Positions 36,204 to 49,510 of a DNA stretch of 64,000 bases are shown here, one piece after another. Source of the DNA: Tractidigestivibacter sp050946515 (GTDB lineage: Bacteria > Actinomycetota > Coriobacteriia > Coriobacteriales > Atopobiaceae); NCBI RefSeq assembly GCF_050946515.1, contig NZ_JBMNUX010000001.1:62001-126000 (forward strand). Direction: 5' to 3'. The notes under the pieces were generated by a model. It saw only the letters and a program-made list of their open reading frames with translations, was not told the origin of the DNA and made no database searches. How positions within the stretch are numbered: position 1 is the stretch's first letter; each line of letters begins with the position of its first letter. A program made the position numbers and the translations under genes.

Positions 36204-36824
36204 ATGCAAACACCAAAGGACATCCCGCTCATCCCATACGTGGTTGAGCAGACCCCGCGCGGCGAGCGCAGCTATGACATCTATTCGCGCTTGCTGAACG
36301 ACCGCATCGTCTTTCTCGGCGAGGAGGTCACGCGCGAGTCCGCGAACCTCGTGATCGCGCAGCTGTTGCACCTCGAGAGCCAAGATCCCGACAAGGACAT
36401 CTCGCTCTACATCGACTCTCCTGGCGGCGACGTCTACTCGGGCCTGGGCATCATCGACACGATGAACTTTATCAAGCCCGACGTCTCCACCATTTGCGTG
36501 GGCATGGCCGCCTCGATGGGCGCTATGATTCTTGCTGCTGGCACCAAGGGCAAGCGCCTGGCGCTGCCCAACTCGATGATCCTCATCCACCAGGTGTCGA
36601 GCGGCACGCAGGGCCAGCAGACAGACATCCAGATTCAGGCAAACGAGACCAAGTGGATCCGTGAGCACATGGACCAGATGCTCTCTGACTACACCGGTCA
36701 GCCAGTCGAGAAGGTCCACGCCGACACCGAGCGCGACAACTACATGCGCGCGCAGGAGGCGCTTGATTACGGTCTTATCGACAAGGTCATCACATCGCGC
36801 GCCGAGCAGAGCAACCAGGAGTAG
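36204..36824 (+). CDS. clpP: ClpP, ATP-dependent protease proteolytic subunit
   Basis: Serine peptidase of 206 residues forming the ClpXP barrel. Catalytic serine in VGMAASMGAMIL (about residue 101), histidine in SMILIHQVSSG (about 126), aspartate farther on. It starts 84 bp after tig with AGAGGAAGGAAC upstream of the ATG and ends three bases before the clpX start, so the two are coupled. Confidence 0.97.
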   Translation: MQTPKDIPLIPYVVEQTPRGERSYDIYSRLLNDRIVFLGEEVTRESANLVIAQLLHLESQDPDKDISLYIDSPGGDVYSGLGIIDTMNFIKPDVSTICVGMAASMGAMILAAGTKGKRLALPNSMILIHQVSSGTQGQQTDIQIQANETKWIREHMDQMLSDYTGQPVEKVHADTERDNYMRAQEALDYGLIDKVITSRAEQSNQE

Positions 36825-36827
36825 CGA

Positions 36828-38138
<1,311 letters not shown>

Positions 38139-38195
38139 TCTCGCTTCCTAGATTGAGGGAGCTCTAGTTAGGGGGAGCTCCTACAAGCACGCAGC

Positions 38196-38242
38196 AAAGG
38201 CGGCCGCGGTCCAAGGCATCAGGACCGTAGCCGCCTTTTTGT
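38196..38242 (+). terminator. Terminator of tig-clpP-clpX
   Basis: AAAGGCGGCCGCGGTCC pairs with GGACCGTAGCCGCCTTT across AAGGCATCA (one mismatch region), followed by TTTTT. It lies between convergent genes and may act in both directions. Confidence 0.85.
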
Positions 38243-38272
38243 TCCGCCGCGCTTCTCGTCTGTCCGGGGTCG

Positions 38273-39397
38273 TTAGCCCGTCGTTCCGCCAAGGAACATG
38301 TAGCCTTTGATGATGTTCTCGCGACGCTTCGAGCCGCCGGGGCAGGTGTAGTCGAAGGCGCGCATCACGCCGTGGTAGATGGCTACGGACCATGCGCGGC
38401 GGAAGAGCCCCGCGGCCGTCGAGCGTGACTCTGCAAGACGTCCGCGCAGCTCGTCGAGATAGGGGGAGCCTGCGGCATAGTACCAGAAGAGCTCGGCCAG
38501 GTCAGAGTCTGGGTAGAGCCAAGGCCTGTTGTCCGGTCCCGCGTAGTGTACGATGCAGCGCTCTTCTCTGGCCTCGTCGTACTCAAGCTGCACGTCGATT
38601 GGAGCCTGGCGCACGATGTGGGTGCGCCTCATGTGCTGCCAGTCCACCAGATAGTTCCATTTCATGTGGACTCGGCGATAGCGGCCGTTGACAACCTTGT
38701 TGAGGACGTCCTGGTCAAGCCAGCGCCACTCGCGCTCGGTTGCCAGGTGAAGGATTTGGGGCGCGCTTATCGTCTGGCGGAACTTCTCCAGGTTCATGAG
38801 AAGGACGCCCGCTTGGAAGTAGTCGTGAGGGTCATCCATCCCAAGCTCGTTTTTCAGATACGGTTCGACGGTCGCATCGTAGCCGTCGATCTGGCCGATC
38901 GTGTCGGCGTCTCGCGTTGCCGCCAAGAGGTAGCCGTCCACGTCGGTGTCAAAGAGGGGAGAGACGTCCTTGCAGACCACAAGGTCGGAATCTAGGTAGA
39001 TTGCCTTCTTCACGTTGGGAAGCAGCGTCGGCGCAAGAAGGCGGAAGTACGTCTCGGGGCGGAAGTGCCCGTGATGCGGGAGCTCCAGGTCGCCAAGCGC
39101 GGCGTCCACGTCCAGAAAGCCGACATCCACGTTGTCCTTGGTGGCCTGCTCGGTCAGCGTGATCATCGAGGTGGGGGAGATGTCGCGTGTCAGCACAATG
39201 ATGTCGTAATGGCGCTCGGGCGAGACGTTCTCGATGATCGACTCGATGGCAACCGACATGTATGGGACGAAGTATTCGTTGCAGGCGAAGACGATAACGA
39301 CGTCGTCGAGGCGAAGAGGCAGCTCGTTCGACGAGGTGGCGAGCATTGTTCTTGAACGGGGCTCCCCGAGGGGAGTGGCTTTGCGCAGTGGCTTCAT
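38273..39397 (-). CDS. Family 8 glycosyltransferase
   Basis: Retaining GT-A fold transferase of 374 residues, probably using UDP-glucose or UDP-galactose for cell-surface glycans. The pattern is IVFACNEYFVPYMSVAIESI at the start, then the metal-binding DXD in AIYLDSDLVV (about residue 129), HFRPETYFRLLAP, YFQAGVLLMNLEKFR, WLDQDVLNKVV and IVHYAGPDNRPW. Start ATG 39397 follows GAAAAGGG. It is a single gene convergent with clpX. Acceptor unknown. Confidence 0.9.
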   Translation of the reverse strand: MKPLRKATPLGEPRSRTMLATSSNELPLRLDDVVIVFACNEYFVPYMSVAIESIIENVSPERHYDIIVLTRDISPTSMITLTEQATKDNVDVGFLDVDAALGDLELPHHGHFRPETYFRLLAPTLLPNVKKAIYLDSDLVVCKDVSPLFDTDVDGYLLAATRDADTIGQIDGYDATVEPYLKNELGMDDPHDYFQAGVLLMNLEKFRQTISAPQILHLATEREWRWLDQDVLNKVVNGRYRRVHMKWNYLVDWQHMRRTHIVRQAPIDVQLEYDEAREERCIVHYAGPDNRPWLYPDSDLAELFWYYAAGSPYLDELRGRLAESRSTAAGLFRRAWSVAIYHGVMRAFDYTCPGGSKRRENIIKGYMFLGGTTG

Positions 39398-39584
39398 GTG
39401 CCCTTTTCTTCCATAGGGCCGGCGGGGCCCAAAATTCCTAGGCGTCTCCGCAACGCTTGGAAGAGACGCTAACTTTTGGCATTGCTTGACTCTAGCATGA
39501 TGGCTACCAGCGCAAGCGCGCAGGCCTCTAGCTCTTGAAACCCACAGAACAGGCGTCAGCTGTAGCTCTCTGGCCATCTTTGCG

Positions 39585-40355
39585 CTAGGCGAGGAGCGCT
39601 CGCGCGTTCTCAACCATGAGCTCCTGAATCTCGCCTTCCTCGCACTTCCGTGCCGTGGCGAGGCCTGCGAGCGCGCGCCGCAGGGACTCGACGACCTCTT
39701 CCGCAGAGCCGGGCGCGCTCTCTCGCGGAGGGTAGTCCGTCTCGGTAAGCAAGCGATCCTTCGGCACGAGCTTTGCGTATTCTCGTCCCTTGCCGGTCGC
39801 GAGAGAGCGCTCGCCGAGCGAGAACCAGCATCCGTCGCGGACGGCGCGCCACAGCTCGTCGGTCGAGCCAGAGAACCAGTGGAAGACGCAGCGGCACGCG
39901 CTCGTTGCCCCTTCGCGCTCAAGCAGGTCCAGCACGGTCGTTGCCGCGCGCACGGAGTGGATCGACAAGACTTTTGGATGTGAAGGGTCACTTGTCTCAA
40001 CGCAGGCAGATACGATGCGAGAAAAAGCCTCCATCTGCGCGCCTCTTGACCCGGGGCGCACGTGCTTGGGCGAGAAGTCAAGCCCAACCTCGCCCACAAG
40101 GCGCGTTGTGGCGAGCATCTCGACAAGCGAGTCGATGTCGGCCCCGCTCACGCGGCCGTCGGCAACCCACCACGGGTGGGCTCCTAGCGCAACGTGAATG
40201 TCCTCGGCCTTTGCCAGCTCTTGCATCGCGGGCGCATAGCCAGCGGGCTCCACGGTGCACGAGAGCGCCCCGAGCCCCAGTCCTTGGGCCTGGCTTGCCA
40301 CCTCGGCGGCATTCGTCATCAGGTCGAGGTGCACGTGAGCGTCAAAGTACCTCAT
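39585..40355 (-). CDS. TatD-family metal-dependent hydrolase
   Basis: TIM-barrel hydrolase of 256 residues of the amidohydrolase superfamily. The metal ligands are visible: DAHVHLD at the N-terminus, GEVGLDFS, the SIHSVRA histidine, FHWFSG and the ETDYPPRES aspartate. Members act as DNases or cleave D-aminoacyl bonds; the substrate cannot be assigned here. Its ATG overlaps the tcdA stop (ATGA), so the two form an operon. Confidence 0.9.
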   Translation of the reverse strand: MRYFDAHVHLDLMTNAAEVASQAQGLGLGALSCTVEPAGYAPAMQELAKAEDIHVALGAHPWWVADGRVSGADIDSLVEMLATTRLVGEVGLDFSPKHVRPGSRGAQMEAFSRIVSACVETSDPSHPKVLSIHSVRAATTVLDLLEREGATSACRCVFHWFSGSTDELWRAVRDGCWFSLGERSLATGKGREYAKLVPKDRLLTETDYPPRESAPGSAEEVVESLRRALAGLATARKCEEGEIQELMVENARALLA

Positions 40356-41122
40356 GGCTGCGCCTTCTGGCGTTCGTTGTGCTCGCCTCTTTTTGCAAGG
40401 CCTGTGAGCGAGAGGATCACGTCGCCAGCGAGCATCTGCCCCATGATGGGCGGGAAGTATGACATCGTGCCCAGAAGGCGCGTGCCTTCGGGCGCTCCGC
40501 CGGGGGAGCTTGCCGAGACCGGATGCTCAGGCGAGTACAGCACGCGCAGCTTGCGGATGCCTCGCTTGCGCCCCTCCTTGCGGATAATCCTTGCGAGCGG
40601 GTCGTCGTGCGTCTGGTTGATGTCAGCAAAGCGCAGAAGCTCGGGATGAAGCTTGTTGGCCCCTCCCATGCTCGAGACGAGCGGCACTTCGTTCTCTTGG
40701 CACCAGAGCGCTACCGAGAGCTTGGCAGTCACGTTGTCGATTGCGTCGACAACGTAGTCGGGCCGGCGGGGAAAAGAGGCCATGAGCTGCCCGATGTTGT
40801 CGCGCGTGAGAAAAGACCTCACAGCTATGGCATTGACTTCTGGGTTGATGTCTCTCGCCATCTCGGCCATGACCTCGACCTTCGGACGCCCGATGGTGGA
40901 GAAGTACGCTACAGCCTGGCGGTTGATGTTGCTTGGCTCCACCACATCCCTGTCAACGAAGGCAAGCGTGCCGACGCCGCCTCTGGCAAGCGCCTCTGCG
41001 CAGTTGGAGCCCACGCCGCCGATGCCCAGCACGACGACGAACGACTTTGCAAGGCGCTCTACGCCATCCTTTCCCAAGATGAGCTCGAGCCGCGAAGTTG
41101 ATGCCTCTGTCGCCTCTGCCAT
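40352..41122 (-). CDS. tcdA: tRNA threonylcarbamoyladenosine dehydratase (ThiF/E1-like)
   Basis: Cyclises t6A to ct6A at position 37 of ANN-decoding tRNAs, ATP-dependent. The 256-residue protein has the E1-like motif VLGIGGVGSNCAEALARGG, DRDVVEPSNINRQ and VVDAIDNVTAK. It lacks the extra rhodanese/MoeB zinc cysteines, which supports TcdA over ThiF or MoeB. GAGGGGCAGG precedes the ATG. Overlaps the downstream TatD gene by 4 bp. Confidence 0.88.
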   Translation of the reverse strand: MAEATEASTSRLELILGKDGVERLAKSFVVVLGIGGVGSNCAEALARGGVGTLAFVDRDVVEPSNINRQAVAYFSTIGRPKVEVMAEMARDINPEVNAIAVRSFLTRDNIGQLMASFPRRPDYVVDAIDNVTAKLSVALWCQENEVPLVSSMGGANKLHPELLRFADINQTHDDPLARIIRKEGRKRGIRKLRVLYSPEHPVSASSPGGAPEGTRLLGTMSYFPPIMGQMLAGDVILSLTGLAKRGEHNERQKAQP

Positions 41123-41250
41123 GCCTGCCCCTCTTCCGAGCCGTCTCGATACTCGTTTGATGATAGCTGTGATGATGGCCGACGTGGCCGTGGCGGATGG
41201 GTATACTGAACTCCTACTAACTGACTTCTATTTCATAGAGGCGATATCGC

Positions 41251-42525
41251 GTGCCCGAGACCACGAAAGATGCTATTTATGCCGAGAACAAGCGGCGTGT
41301 GATCAGCTATTGGGAGAGGGGCTTCCACCAGGGGCCCGAGTATGGCCTTTTGGGCCTTGAAGTGGAGCACCAAGTCCTCAGCGACGACGGGAGGCCCGCA
41401 ACCTACGAGCCTCGCGATGGCGTGGCAGGCGTTCGTGAGGTCTTGGAGGAGCTGCGCCCCTCGTTTGAGGGAGAGACGCTTGGCGCCGACGGCGACCTCA
41501 TCGGCCTTTCGAGCTCCTCCGCGGACATCTCGCTTGAGCCTGCGGGCCAAATCGAGGTCAGCGTCGCGCCTCACCACAACGTGAGCGTCGTGATGGAGGG
41601 CTACGACGAGTTCCGTGCGGCCTTCGACCCCGTGCTCGCCCGGCATGGCCTTCACCTTGAGGCCGTCGGCTACAACCCCGCGGCAAAGGCGCTCGACCTC
41701 CCGCTCATCCCCAAGCGCCGCTACCACTACATGGACGCCTACTTCCACTCCATCGGGACCCATGCCGAGCGCATGATGCGCACGACGGCGTCCACTCAGG
41801 TCTCGATCGACTACCGCAACGAGAAGGACGCCATCCGCAAGCTTCGCGTGGCGGTTGCCATGACGCCCATCCTCACCGCGATGATGGACAACACCCGCAC
41901 CTTCGAGGGCGAGCCAAACCACCTGCCGCTTCGCCGCCTTTCTGTCTGGGCGGACGTCGACGATGCCCGCTGCGGAATACAGCCAGGCCTCTTCGAGGAC
42001 GGCTATGGGTTCTCGCAGATGGCCGACTGGGTGCTCGCAACGCCGCCGATCTTTGTGACAGCGCCCACCCTGAAGGCTACGGGAGGCGCCCCCGCGCGCG
42101 AGGTCTACGGATCTTCTCCCATGAGCGAGGCCGACGTGGAGCACCTGCTCTCGATGTTCTGGCCCCATGCGCGCCTGAAGCGCGTCGTGGAGGTGCGCCC
42201 GGCAGACTCCGTGCCACGTGACGTTATCGCAGGGTATGTGGCGCTTCTGAAGGGCGTCTTCTACTCCGATGACGCGCTCCAGGAGATTGAGGAGGCGCTG
42301 GGCGTCCACGACGGAAGCTGGCCGGTTGGCCAGGAGGACGTCGAGGCCGCAATCAGGGAGGTCCAGGCGCACGGCAAGCAGTCCGAGCCCTATGGGATTC
42401 CCCTCTATGAGTGGGAGCTGACGCTTCTTGACTGCGCGCGCGACTCCCTGTCCGATGAGGAATGCGCCTACCTCGGCCCGCTCGAGTCGTTTGCCGCCGA
42501 CAAGCCCTGGTGGCAGGCGGAATAG
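41251..42525 (+). CDS. Glutamate-cysteine ligase-like enzyme (GCS2/EgtA type)
   Basis: ATP-dependent ligase of 424 residues that joins the gamma-carboxyl of glutamate to cysteine or a related amine. The family pattern is seen: LLGLEVEHQVLSDDG, SSADISLEPAGQIEVSVAPH, ALDLPLIPKRRYHYMDAYF and TTASTQVSIDY. The start is GTG 41251; AGAGGCGA lies upstream. No glutathione synthetase neighbour is present, so the product could be gamma-glutamylcysteine itself. It is divergent from the tcdA operon. Confidence 0.85.
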   Translation: MPETTKDAIYAENKRRVISYWERGFHQGPEYGLLGLEVEHQVLSDDGRPATYEPRDGVAGVREVLEELRPSFEGETLGADGDLIGLSSSSADISLEPAGQIEVSVAPHHNVSVVMEGYDEFRAAFDPVLARHGLHLEAVGYNPAAKALDLPLIPKRRYHYMDAYFHSIGTHAERMMRTTASTQVSIDYRNEKDAIRKLRVAVAMTPILTAMMDNTRTFEGEPNHLPLRRLSVWADVDDARCGIQPGLFEDGYGFSQMADWVLATPPIFVTAPTLKATGGAPAREVYGSSPMSEADVEHLLSMFWPHARLKRVVEVRPADSVPRDVIAGYVALLKGVFYSDDALQEIEEALGVHDGSWPVGQEDVEAAIREVQAHGKQSEPYGIPLYEWELTLLDCARDSLSDEECAYLGPLESFAADKPWWQAE

Positions 42526-42571
42526 CATACATACGCTGCCAGCCAGGCGGCGTGCGAAGACAGGAGAGCCC

Positions 42572-42901
42572 ATGAGCCTCGTTGTGAACCTCTACTACCA
42601 CGGAACCAACGGAAGCGCCCGCCGCTTTGCGGCCGAGATGGAGTCGAGCGGCATCGCCGACGCCATTCGCGCGGAGGAGGGAAACGAGCGCTATCAGTAC
42701 TTCCTTCCGCTGGACGACCCCGAGACCGTCCTTCTCATCGACGCATGGAAAGACCAGGCGGCGATTGATGCCCACCACGCCTCGCCGATGATGGCCCAGC
42801 TCGCGGAGCTGCGCGAGAAGTACGACCTCCATATGGACGTGGAGCGCTACGTGAGCGACGACTCGCAGCCGCCATCGGACGAGCGCTTCATCAGGAGGTA
42901 G
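42572..42901 (+). CDS. Antibiotic-biosynthesis-monooxygenase-like (ABM) domain protein
   Basis: Small protein of 109 residues with a dimeric alpha/beta-barrel pattern: LVVNLYYHGTNGSARRFAAE then RYQYFLPLDDPETVLLIDAW, KDQAAIDAHHASPMMAQL. Such proteins act as quinol monooxygenases or heme-degrading or stress proteins; no assignment is possible. ATG 42572 follows CAGGAGA. It lies 46 bp after the GCS2 gene and may be co-transcribed. Confidence 0.75.
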   Translation: MSLVVNLYYHGTNGSARRFAAEMESSGIADAIRAEEGNERYQYFLPLDDPETVLLIDAWKDQAAIDAHHASPMMAQLAELREKYDLHMDVERYVSDDSQPPSDERFIRR

Positions 42902-43043
42902 CAAAGGCTCGCGCGACGGCCTTTCGCTTCCCGGAGCATCGACCTTCCATGAACCGTGAAAGTTTTCGCGCGCGACGGCTCGCCGCGCCGCCGCGCGGCG
43001 TATCTGCGCGTGCCTGTGCTAAGCTGATGAGCTGCAATTTGTG

Positions 43044-43068
43044 TGCCCCGCACCGACGGGGCAGTTTT
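43044..43068 (+). promoter_or_regulatory. Hairpin with T tail directly before valS
   Basis: TGCCCCG (43044-43050) pairs with CGGGGCA (43057-43063) and is followed by GTTTT, only 15 nt before the valS start. It looks like a small terminator; in this position it could attenuate valS. No T-box core sequence was found in the 180-bp leader. Confidence 0.45.
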
Positions 43069-43082
43069 GAGAGGAACGCACT

Positions 43083-45770
<2,688 letters not shown>

Positions 45771-45837
45771 AGGCATTGGCGATAGCCGAGCTACTCTCTG
45801 CTGGCGGCTCTTCACAGGATTGAAGCTCAGAAGATGA

Positions 45838-45880
45838 ATCGGGCGTGCGAGCAATGTACTCGCACGCCCGATGTCTTATT
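45838..45880. terminator. Terminator of valS (possibly bidirectional)
   Basis: ATCGGGCGTGCGAG (45838-45851) pairs perfectly with CTCGCACGCCCGAT (45859-45872) around a 7-nt loop, with T-rich sequence after it. It lies between valS and the convergent aldo/keto reductase gene. Confidence 0.85.
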
Positions 45881-45925
45881 AGGGATGGTCCTTGCTCAGA
45901 GCTGGCTTCTTTAAGAGCCTTGCTC

Positions 45926-46930
45926 CTATCGCTTCTCGCCAAACACGCCTGACATGGGAATCTCGTCCAAGGCAGCGTCAATCGCAGAGACCTCGTCGAA
46001 GCTCAGCTCGATCTCCGACGCGGCGGCGTTCTCGCGCATGCGCTCGACCTTGCGGGTGCCAGGAATGGGCACGATGCCCGGCTTGAAGTTCCGGCACATC
46101 ATCCATGCGAGCGATATCTGCGCGTCGGTCGCGTTGTGCTCCTCTGCAGTCTTGTGCACAAGGTCCAGGAGCTGCTGGTTCTTCTCCATGGCCTCGTCGG
46201 TGAACTGCGGCATGGCGCTGCGATAGTCGTACTTCTTGTCGAAGGTCATTCCCTTGCCGTACTTGCCGCTCAGAAGGCCGTTGGCAAGCGGGCTGAAGGC
46301 CACGAGGCTCACGCCGAGCTCCTCGAGGGCGGGGAAGAGCGGCTCGTAGGCGCGGGCCATCATGGAGTAGCGGTTCTCGACGGCCGTGACCGGGCAGACT
46401 GCGTGCGCGCGGCGCAGGTAATCCTCGTCCACCTGCGAGATGCCCCAGTGCAGTATCTTTCCTTCCTTGATGAGGTCGGCCATCACTCCGGCAACCACCT
46501 CGGGCTCGGTGTTGGGGTCGATGCGGTGCTGGTAGTAGAGGTCGATGTGGTCGGTGCGCAGGCGCTTGAGCGAGCCCTCGACGGACTCACGGATGCGCTC
46601 GGGGGTGGAGTTCATCACGATGGGGTAGGGAGTGGTGCCGCTTGAGGTGTCAAAGCGGATGCCGAACTTGGTCGCGATCTTCACCTTGTCGCGGATGGGC
46701 TCGAAGGCCTTTCCCACCAGCCGCTCGTTCATGTACGGGTCATCAGGGGTGCCATACATCTCCGCCGTGTCGAAGAAGGTGTAGCCAATCTCGACTGCCT
46801 CGCGCAGGCGGTCGATGCCCTCCTTCTCGTCGGTAGGGGCTCCATAGGCATGGGAGAGGCCCATGCATCCAAAGCCAACCGCCGAAACCTCCATTGCTGC
46901 AGAACCGGTGCCGATAACGCGCTTCTTCAT
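45926..46930 (-). CDS. Aldo/keto reductase
   Basis: NADPH-dependent carbonyl reductase of 334 residues. The catalytic tetrad is seen: FFDTAEMYG (Asp, Tyr), KIATKFG (Lys), YYQHRIDPN (His), and the nucleotide-binding IVPIPGTRKVERMRENAAA. It belongs to the AKR13-like group (AusA/YccK). Substrate unknown; detoxification of aldehydes is typical. The ATG follows an AAGGCGG site. An inverted repeat CCTTTAGG...CCTAAAGG (47017-47045) lies upstream. Confidence 0.92.
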   Translation of the reverse strand: MKKRVIGTGSAAMEVSAVGFGCMGLSHAYGAPTDEKEGIDRLREAVEIGYTFFDTAEMYGTPDDPYMNERLVGKAFEPIRDKVKIATKFGIRFDTSSGTTPYPIVMNSTPERIRESVEGSLKRLRTDHIDLYYQHRIDPNTEPEVVAGVMADLIKEGKILHWGISQVDEDYLRRAHAVCPVTAVENRYSMMARAYEPLFPALEELGVSLVAFSPLANGLLSGKYGKGMTFDKKYDYRSAMPQFTDEAMEKNQQLLDLVHKTAEEHNATDAQISLAWMMCRNFKPGIVPIPGTRKVERMRENAAASEIELSFDEVSAIDAALDEIPMSGVFGEKR

Positions 46931-47016
46931 TTCGTCCGCCTTCCATTGGGTTGCTAGCCTGTGGCTTTCGCCTTGCTGGCATCAGTGTCTTCCGAGTGCC
47001 CTTGTCAATGAAGTCT

Positions 47017-47045
47017 CCTTTAGGACAGACGATTGAACCTAAAGG
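47017..47045. promoter_or_regulatory. Inverted repeat between aldo/keto reductase and PTS genes
   Basis: CCTTTAGG (47017-47024) and CCTAAAGG (47038-47045) are perfect inverted halves separated by 13 bp. The site lies between two divergent genes, so it may be an operator for either. Confidence 0.4.
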
Positions 47046-47174
47046 TTATAGCACCTGTACAGAGCGGAACTTCCGCAACGAGCTGCCCCCTGCAAGAATT
47101 CAAGCCAACAGGAGGGCCAGGAAGGCTGACGCCTTTCGGCCAATGGCAAATCTAGCAGCGAAGGGAAGGGCGTT

Positions 47175-48623
47175 ATGGAAGACAATGATCGCAGAATCGC
47201 GACCGAAGTCCTTGACGCTATCGGAGGTCCAGAAAACGTTGCCTCTGCGGCGCATTGCATGACGAGGCTACGTTTGAACCTCAGGGATCAGGACAAGGCA
47301 GATCTCGAGAAGGTCAAGGGCATCAAGGGCGTGCTGGGCGTCATGGAGGTCGGCAAGCAGACTCAGATTATCATTGGCCAGAACGTGCCGAAGGTCTACG
47401 ACGCGTTCTGCGCCATCGGCGGCATCGCTCGTCAGGACGCCATCGACGAGAACCTCGACGAGGCTCCCAAGAAGCGCGACCACTCTCCCAAGGCCATTGG
47501 CGGGGCTATTCTCGACTACATGTCAAGCTGCATGACCCCGCTCATCCCGGTCATGATCACGGCGGCAATGTTCCGCACCGTGATGATGTTCTGCGGGCCC
47601 ACGATGCTCAACCTCATCCAAGAGGGGACCGACCTCTACACGACGCTGAGCTTCCTGTACGACTCGTTCTTCTACTTCCTGCCCATCTACACGGGCTACA
47701 CAGCCGCCAAGAAGGTCGGGGTAAACCCGCTTCTGGGCATGTACGCAGGGGCCATGCTGGTGGTCCCTGGCTTCGTCACCGTCGTCGAGAATGGCGAGCC
47801 CTTCACCATCTTTGGCATCCCCTGCATGCTCAACGACTACTCGCAGACCATTCTGCCTGCGATCATCTCCGTATGGATCATGGGCTATGTCTATCGCTTC
47901 GTCAACAAGATCATGCCTGAGGTCCTCTCGACCATCTTCACCCCGTTCGTGACCATGGTTATCATGGTGCCCATCGAGTTCTGCGCCATCGCTCCCATCG
48001 GATCTGTCCTCGGCAACCTCATCGGCGCCCTGTTCATCGCCGCAAGCGGCATGGGCGGCATCGGCAATGCCATCGTGGTCGTTATCGTCTCCGGACTCTG
48101 GACCTTCCTCGTGCTGTCCGGCATGCACCTCGTCCTCGCCGTCTTCACCATGAACAACCTGCTCACCGTCGGCGTCGACTTCGGCGTCATGATTGGCGCG
48201 ACGGGCGCCACCTGGGGCGCATACGGCCTTGCCCTCGGCGCCTTCCTGCGCCTGCGCAACAAGGACGACAAGGCCCTGGCGCTTGGCTACTTCATCTCTG
48301 GCTTCGTGGGCGGCGTCACCGAGCCTACGCTCTATGGCATCGCATTCAAGTATCGTCGCTGCCTGCTCACGCTCATCCTTGGCGGCGCCATCGGCGGCCT
48401 TTACGGCGCGCTCACCCACGTCGGCTTCTACCTGCTCGGGCCTTCCGGATTCCTCTCCATCGTGAGCTTCATCTCGGATGACCCCATGAACCTCGTCAAC
48501 GGCGTCATCACCTGCGTCATCTCCATGCTTGCCACGGCCGCGCTCACCTACTTCTTCGGCTTCACCAAGGAAGAGATCGAGGGCGCTCCCGAGCAGGGCG
48601 CAGCGGCCATCGCCGAGGCATAG
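47175..48623 (+). CDS. PTS sugar transporter EIIBC (glucoside/sucrose/trehalose family)
   Basis: Membrane PTS permease of 482 residues. The N-terminal EIIB domain has the phosphorylated cysteine in SAAHCMTRLRLNLRD (about residue 28). The EIIC domain has about ten hydrophobic segments with the glucoside-family pattern (PLIPVMITAAMFRTVMMF, LLGMYAGAMLVVPGF, VGGVTEPTLYGIAFKYRR). No EIIA domain is fused, so EIIA must come from elsewhere. The paired ChbG/YdjC deacetylase suggests an acetylated sugar such as a chitobiose, N-acetylmuramate or GlcNAc glycoside. AAGGGAAGGG precedes the ATG. Energised by enzyme I at 12,252. Confidence 0.9.
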   Translation: MEDNDRRIATEVLDAIGGPENVASAAHCMTRLRLNLRDQDKADLEKVKGIKGVLGVMEVGKQTQIIIGQNVPKVYDAFCAIGGIARQDAIDENLDEAPKKRDHSPKAIGGAILDYMSSCMTPLIPVMITAAMFRTVMMFCGPTMLNLIQEGTDLYTTLSFLYDSFFYFLPIYTGYTAAKKVGVNPLLGMYAGAMLVVPGFVTVVENGEPFTIFGIPCMLNDYSQTILPAIISVWIMGYVYRFVNKIMPEVLSTIFTPFVTMVIMVPIEFCAIAPIGSVLGNLIGALFIAASGMGGIGNAIVVVIVSGLWTFLVLSGMHLVLAVFTMNNLLTVGVDFGVMIGATGATWGAYGLALGAFLRLRNKDDKALALGYFISGFVGGVTEPTLYGIAFKYRRCLLTLILGGAIGGLYGALTHVGFYLLGPSGFLSIVSFISDDPMNLVNGVITCVISMLATAALTYFFGFTKEEIEGAPEQGAAAIAEA

Positions 48624-48651
48624 GATCTAGGAAAGAGGAGGAGTTCCTATC

Positions 48652-49422
48652 ATGAAGCGCATCATCGTGAGGGCAGACGACCTTGGATACAGCGAGGCGG
48701 TAAACCTTGGCATCGCCAAGACCGTGAAGGACGGTATCATCGGCAGCGTTGGGGTTATGCCCAACATGCCCACCGTAAAGATGGGGCTTGCCCTGCTTGA
48801 CGGCACGGGCGTCTGCCTCGGTCAGCATACCAACGTCTGCCTCGGCAAGCCGTGCGCTGACCCCAAGCTGATCCCCTCGCTCGTGGACGAGCAAGGCAAC
48901 CTTAAGAGCAGCCGCACCTATCGAGAGGCCTTTGCAAAGGGCGAGGAGTTTGCCAGCCTGGATGAGATGGTGATCGAGATCGAGGCTCAGTACCAGCGCT
49001 TTGTCGAGCTCGTCGGGCACGACCCCAGCTACTTCGAGGGGCACGCCGTCATGAGCTGGAACCTTGACAAGGCCTTGGGCATCGTGGCCGAGCGCCATGG
49101 GCTGCGCTACAACCGCGTGGTGCTCCCGTCCATGGAGTGCACCTTCGACGGAAAGCCCATGAGCATCTGCGCTTCCGGCTGCATGCTCCCGTTTGAGCAG
49201 TACGATGCCCGCGAGTGGTTCCGCCGCGGGGTGAGCGAGGCGCGCGAGGACATGCCCAACACCTACGTCTGCCACCCCGGCTACGTCGACGCCTACCTCT
49301 TGTCCCACTCGAGCCTCACGCTCAACAGGGCCAAAGAGGTGGAGATGGCAACCGACCCCCAGATTCGCGCGTGGGTCGAGTCGCAAGGCGACGTGCAGCT
49401 CATCACCTACGACGAGGCTTAG
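48652..49422 (+). CDS. ChbG/YdjC-family carbohydrate deacetylase
   Basis: Metal-dependent deacetylase of 256 residues that removes an acetyl group from an N-acetylated sugar phosphate or diacetylchitobiose. The pattern is RIIVRADDLGYSEAVNLG (metal-binding Asp-Asp), GQHTNVCLGKP (histidine), GHAVMSWN and VCHPGYVD. It starts 28 bp after the PTS EIIBC gene, so both are probably one operon. The neighbour implies the sugar enters phosphorylated and is deacetylated inside. Confidence 0.9.
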   Translation: MKRIIVRADDLGYSEAVNLGIAKTVKDGIIGSVGVMPNMPTVKMGLALLDGTGVCLGQHTNVCLGKPCADPKLIPSLVDEQGNLKSSRTYREAFAKGEEFASLDEMVIEIEAQYQRFVELVGHDPSYFEGHAVMSWNLDKALGIVAERHGLRYNRVVLPSMECTFDGKPMSICASGCMLPFEQYDAREWFRRGVSEAREDMPNTYVCHPGYVDAYLLSHSSLTLNRAKEVEMATDPQIRAWVESQGDVQLITYDEA

Positions 49423-49449
49423 GGCTTCTCGAGGAGCGCTCGACTTCGC

Positions 49450-49490
49450 AAGGCCGACCGTCCAGAACGTGGGCGGCCGGCCTTCTTTTA
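49450..49490 (+). terminator. Terminator of the EIIBC-YdjC operon
   Basis: AAGGCCG (49450-49456) pairs with CGGCCTT (49478-49484), with inner GC pairing, followed by CTTTTAAT. It lies between convergent genes. Confidence 0.75.
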
Positions 49491-49510
49491 ATCTCGATCT
49501 GACTGTCGCG

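Noticed and set aside
42902..43082. T-box leader of valS
   Set aside because: No T-box core sequence and no specifier-stem layout; only a small hairpin with a T tail.
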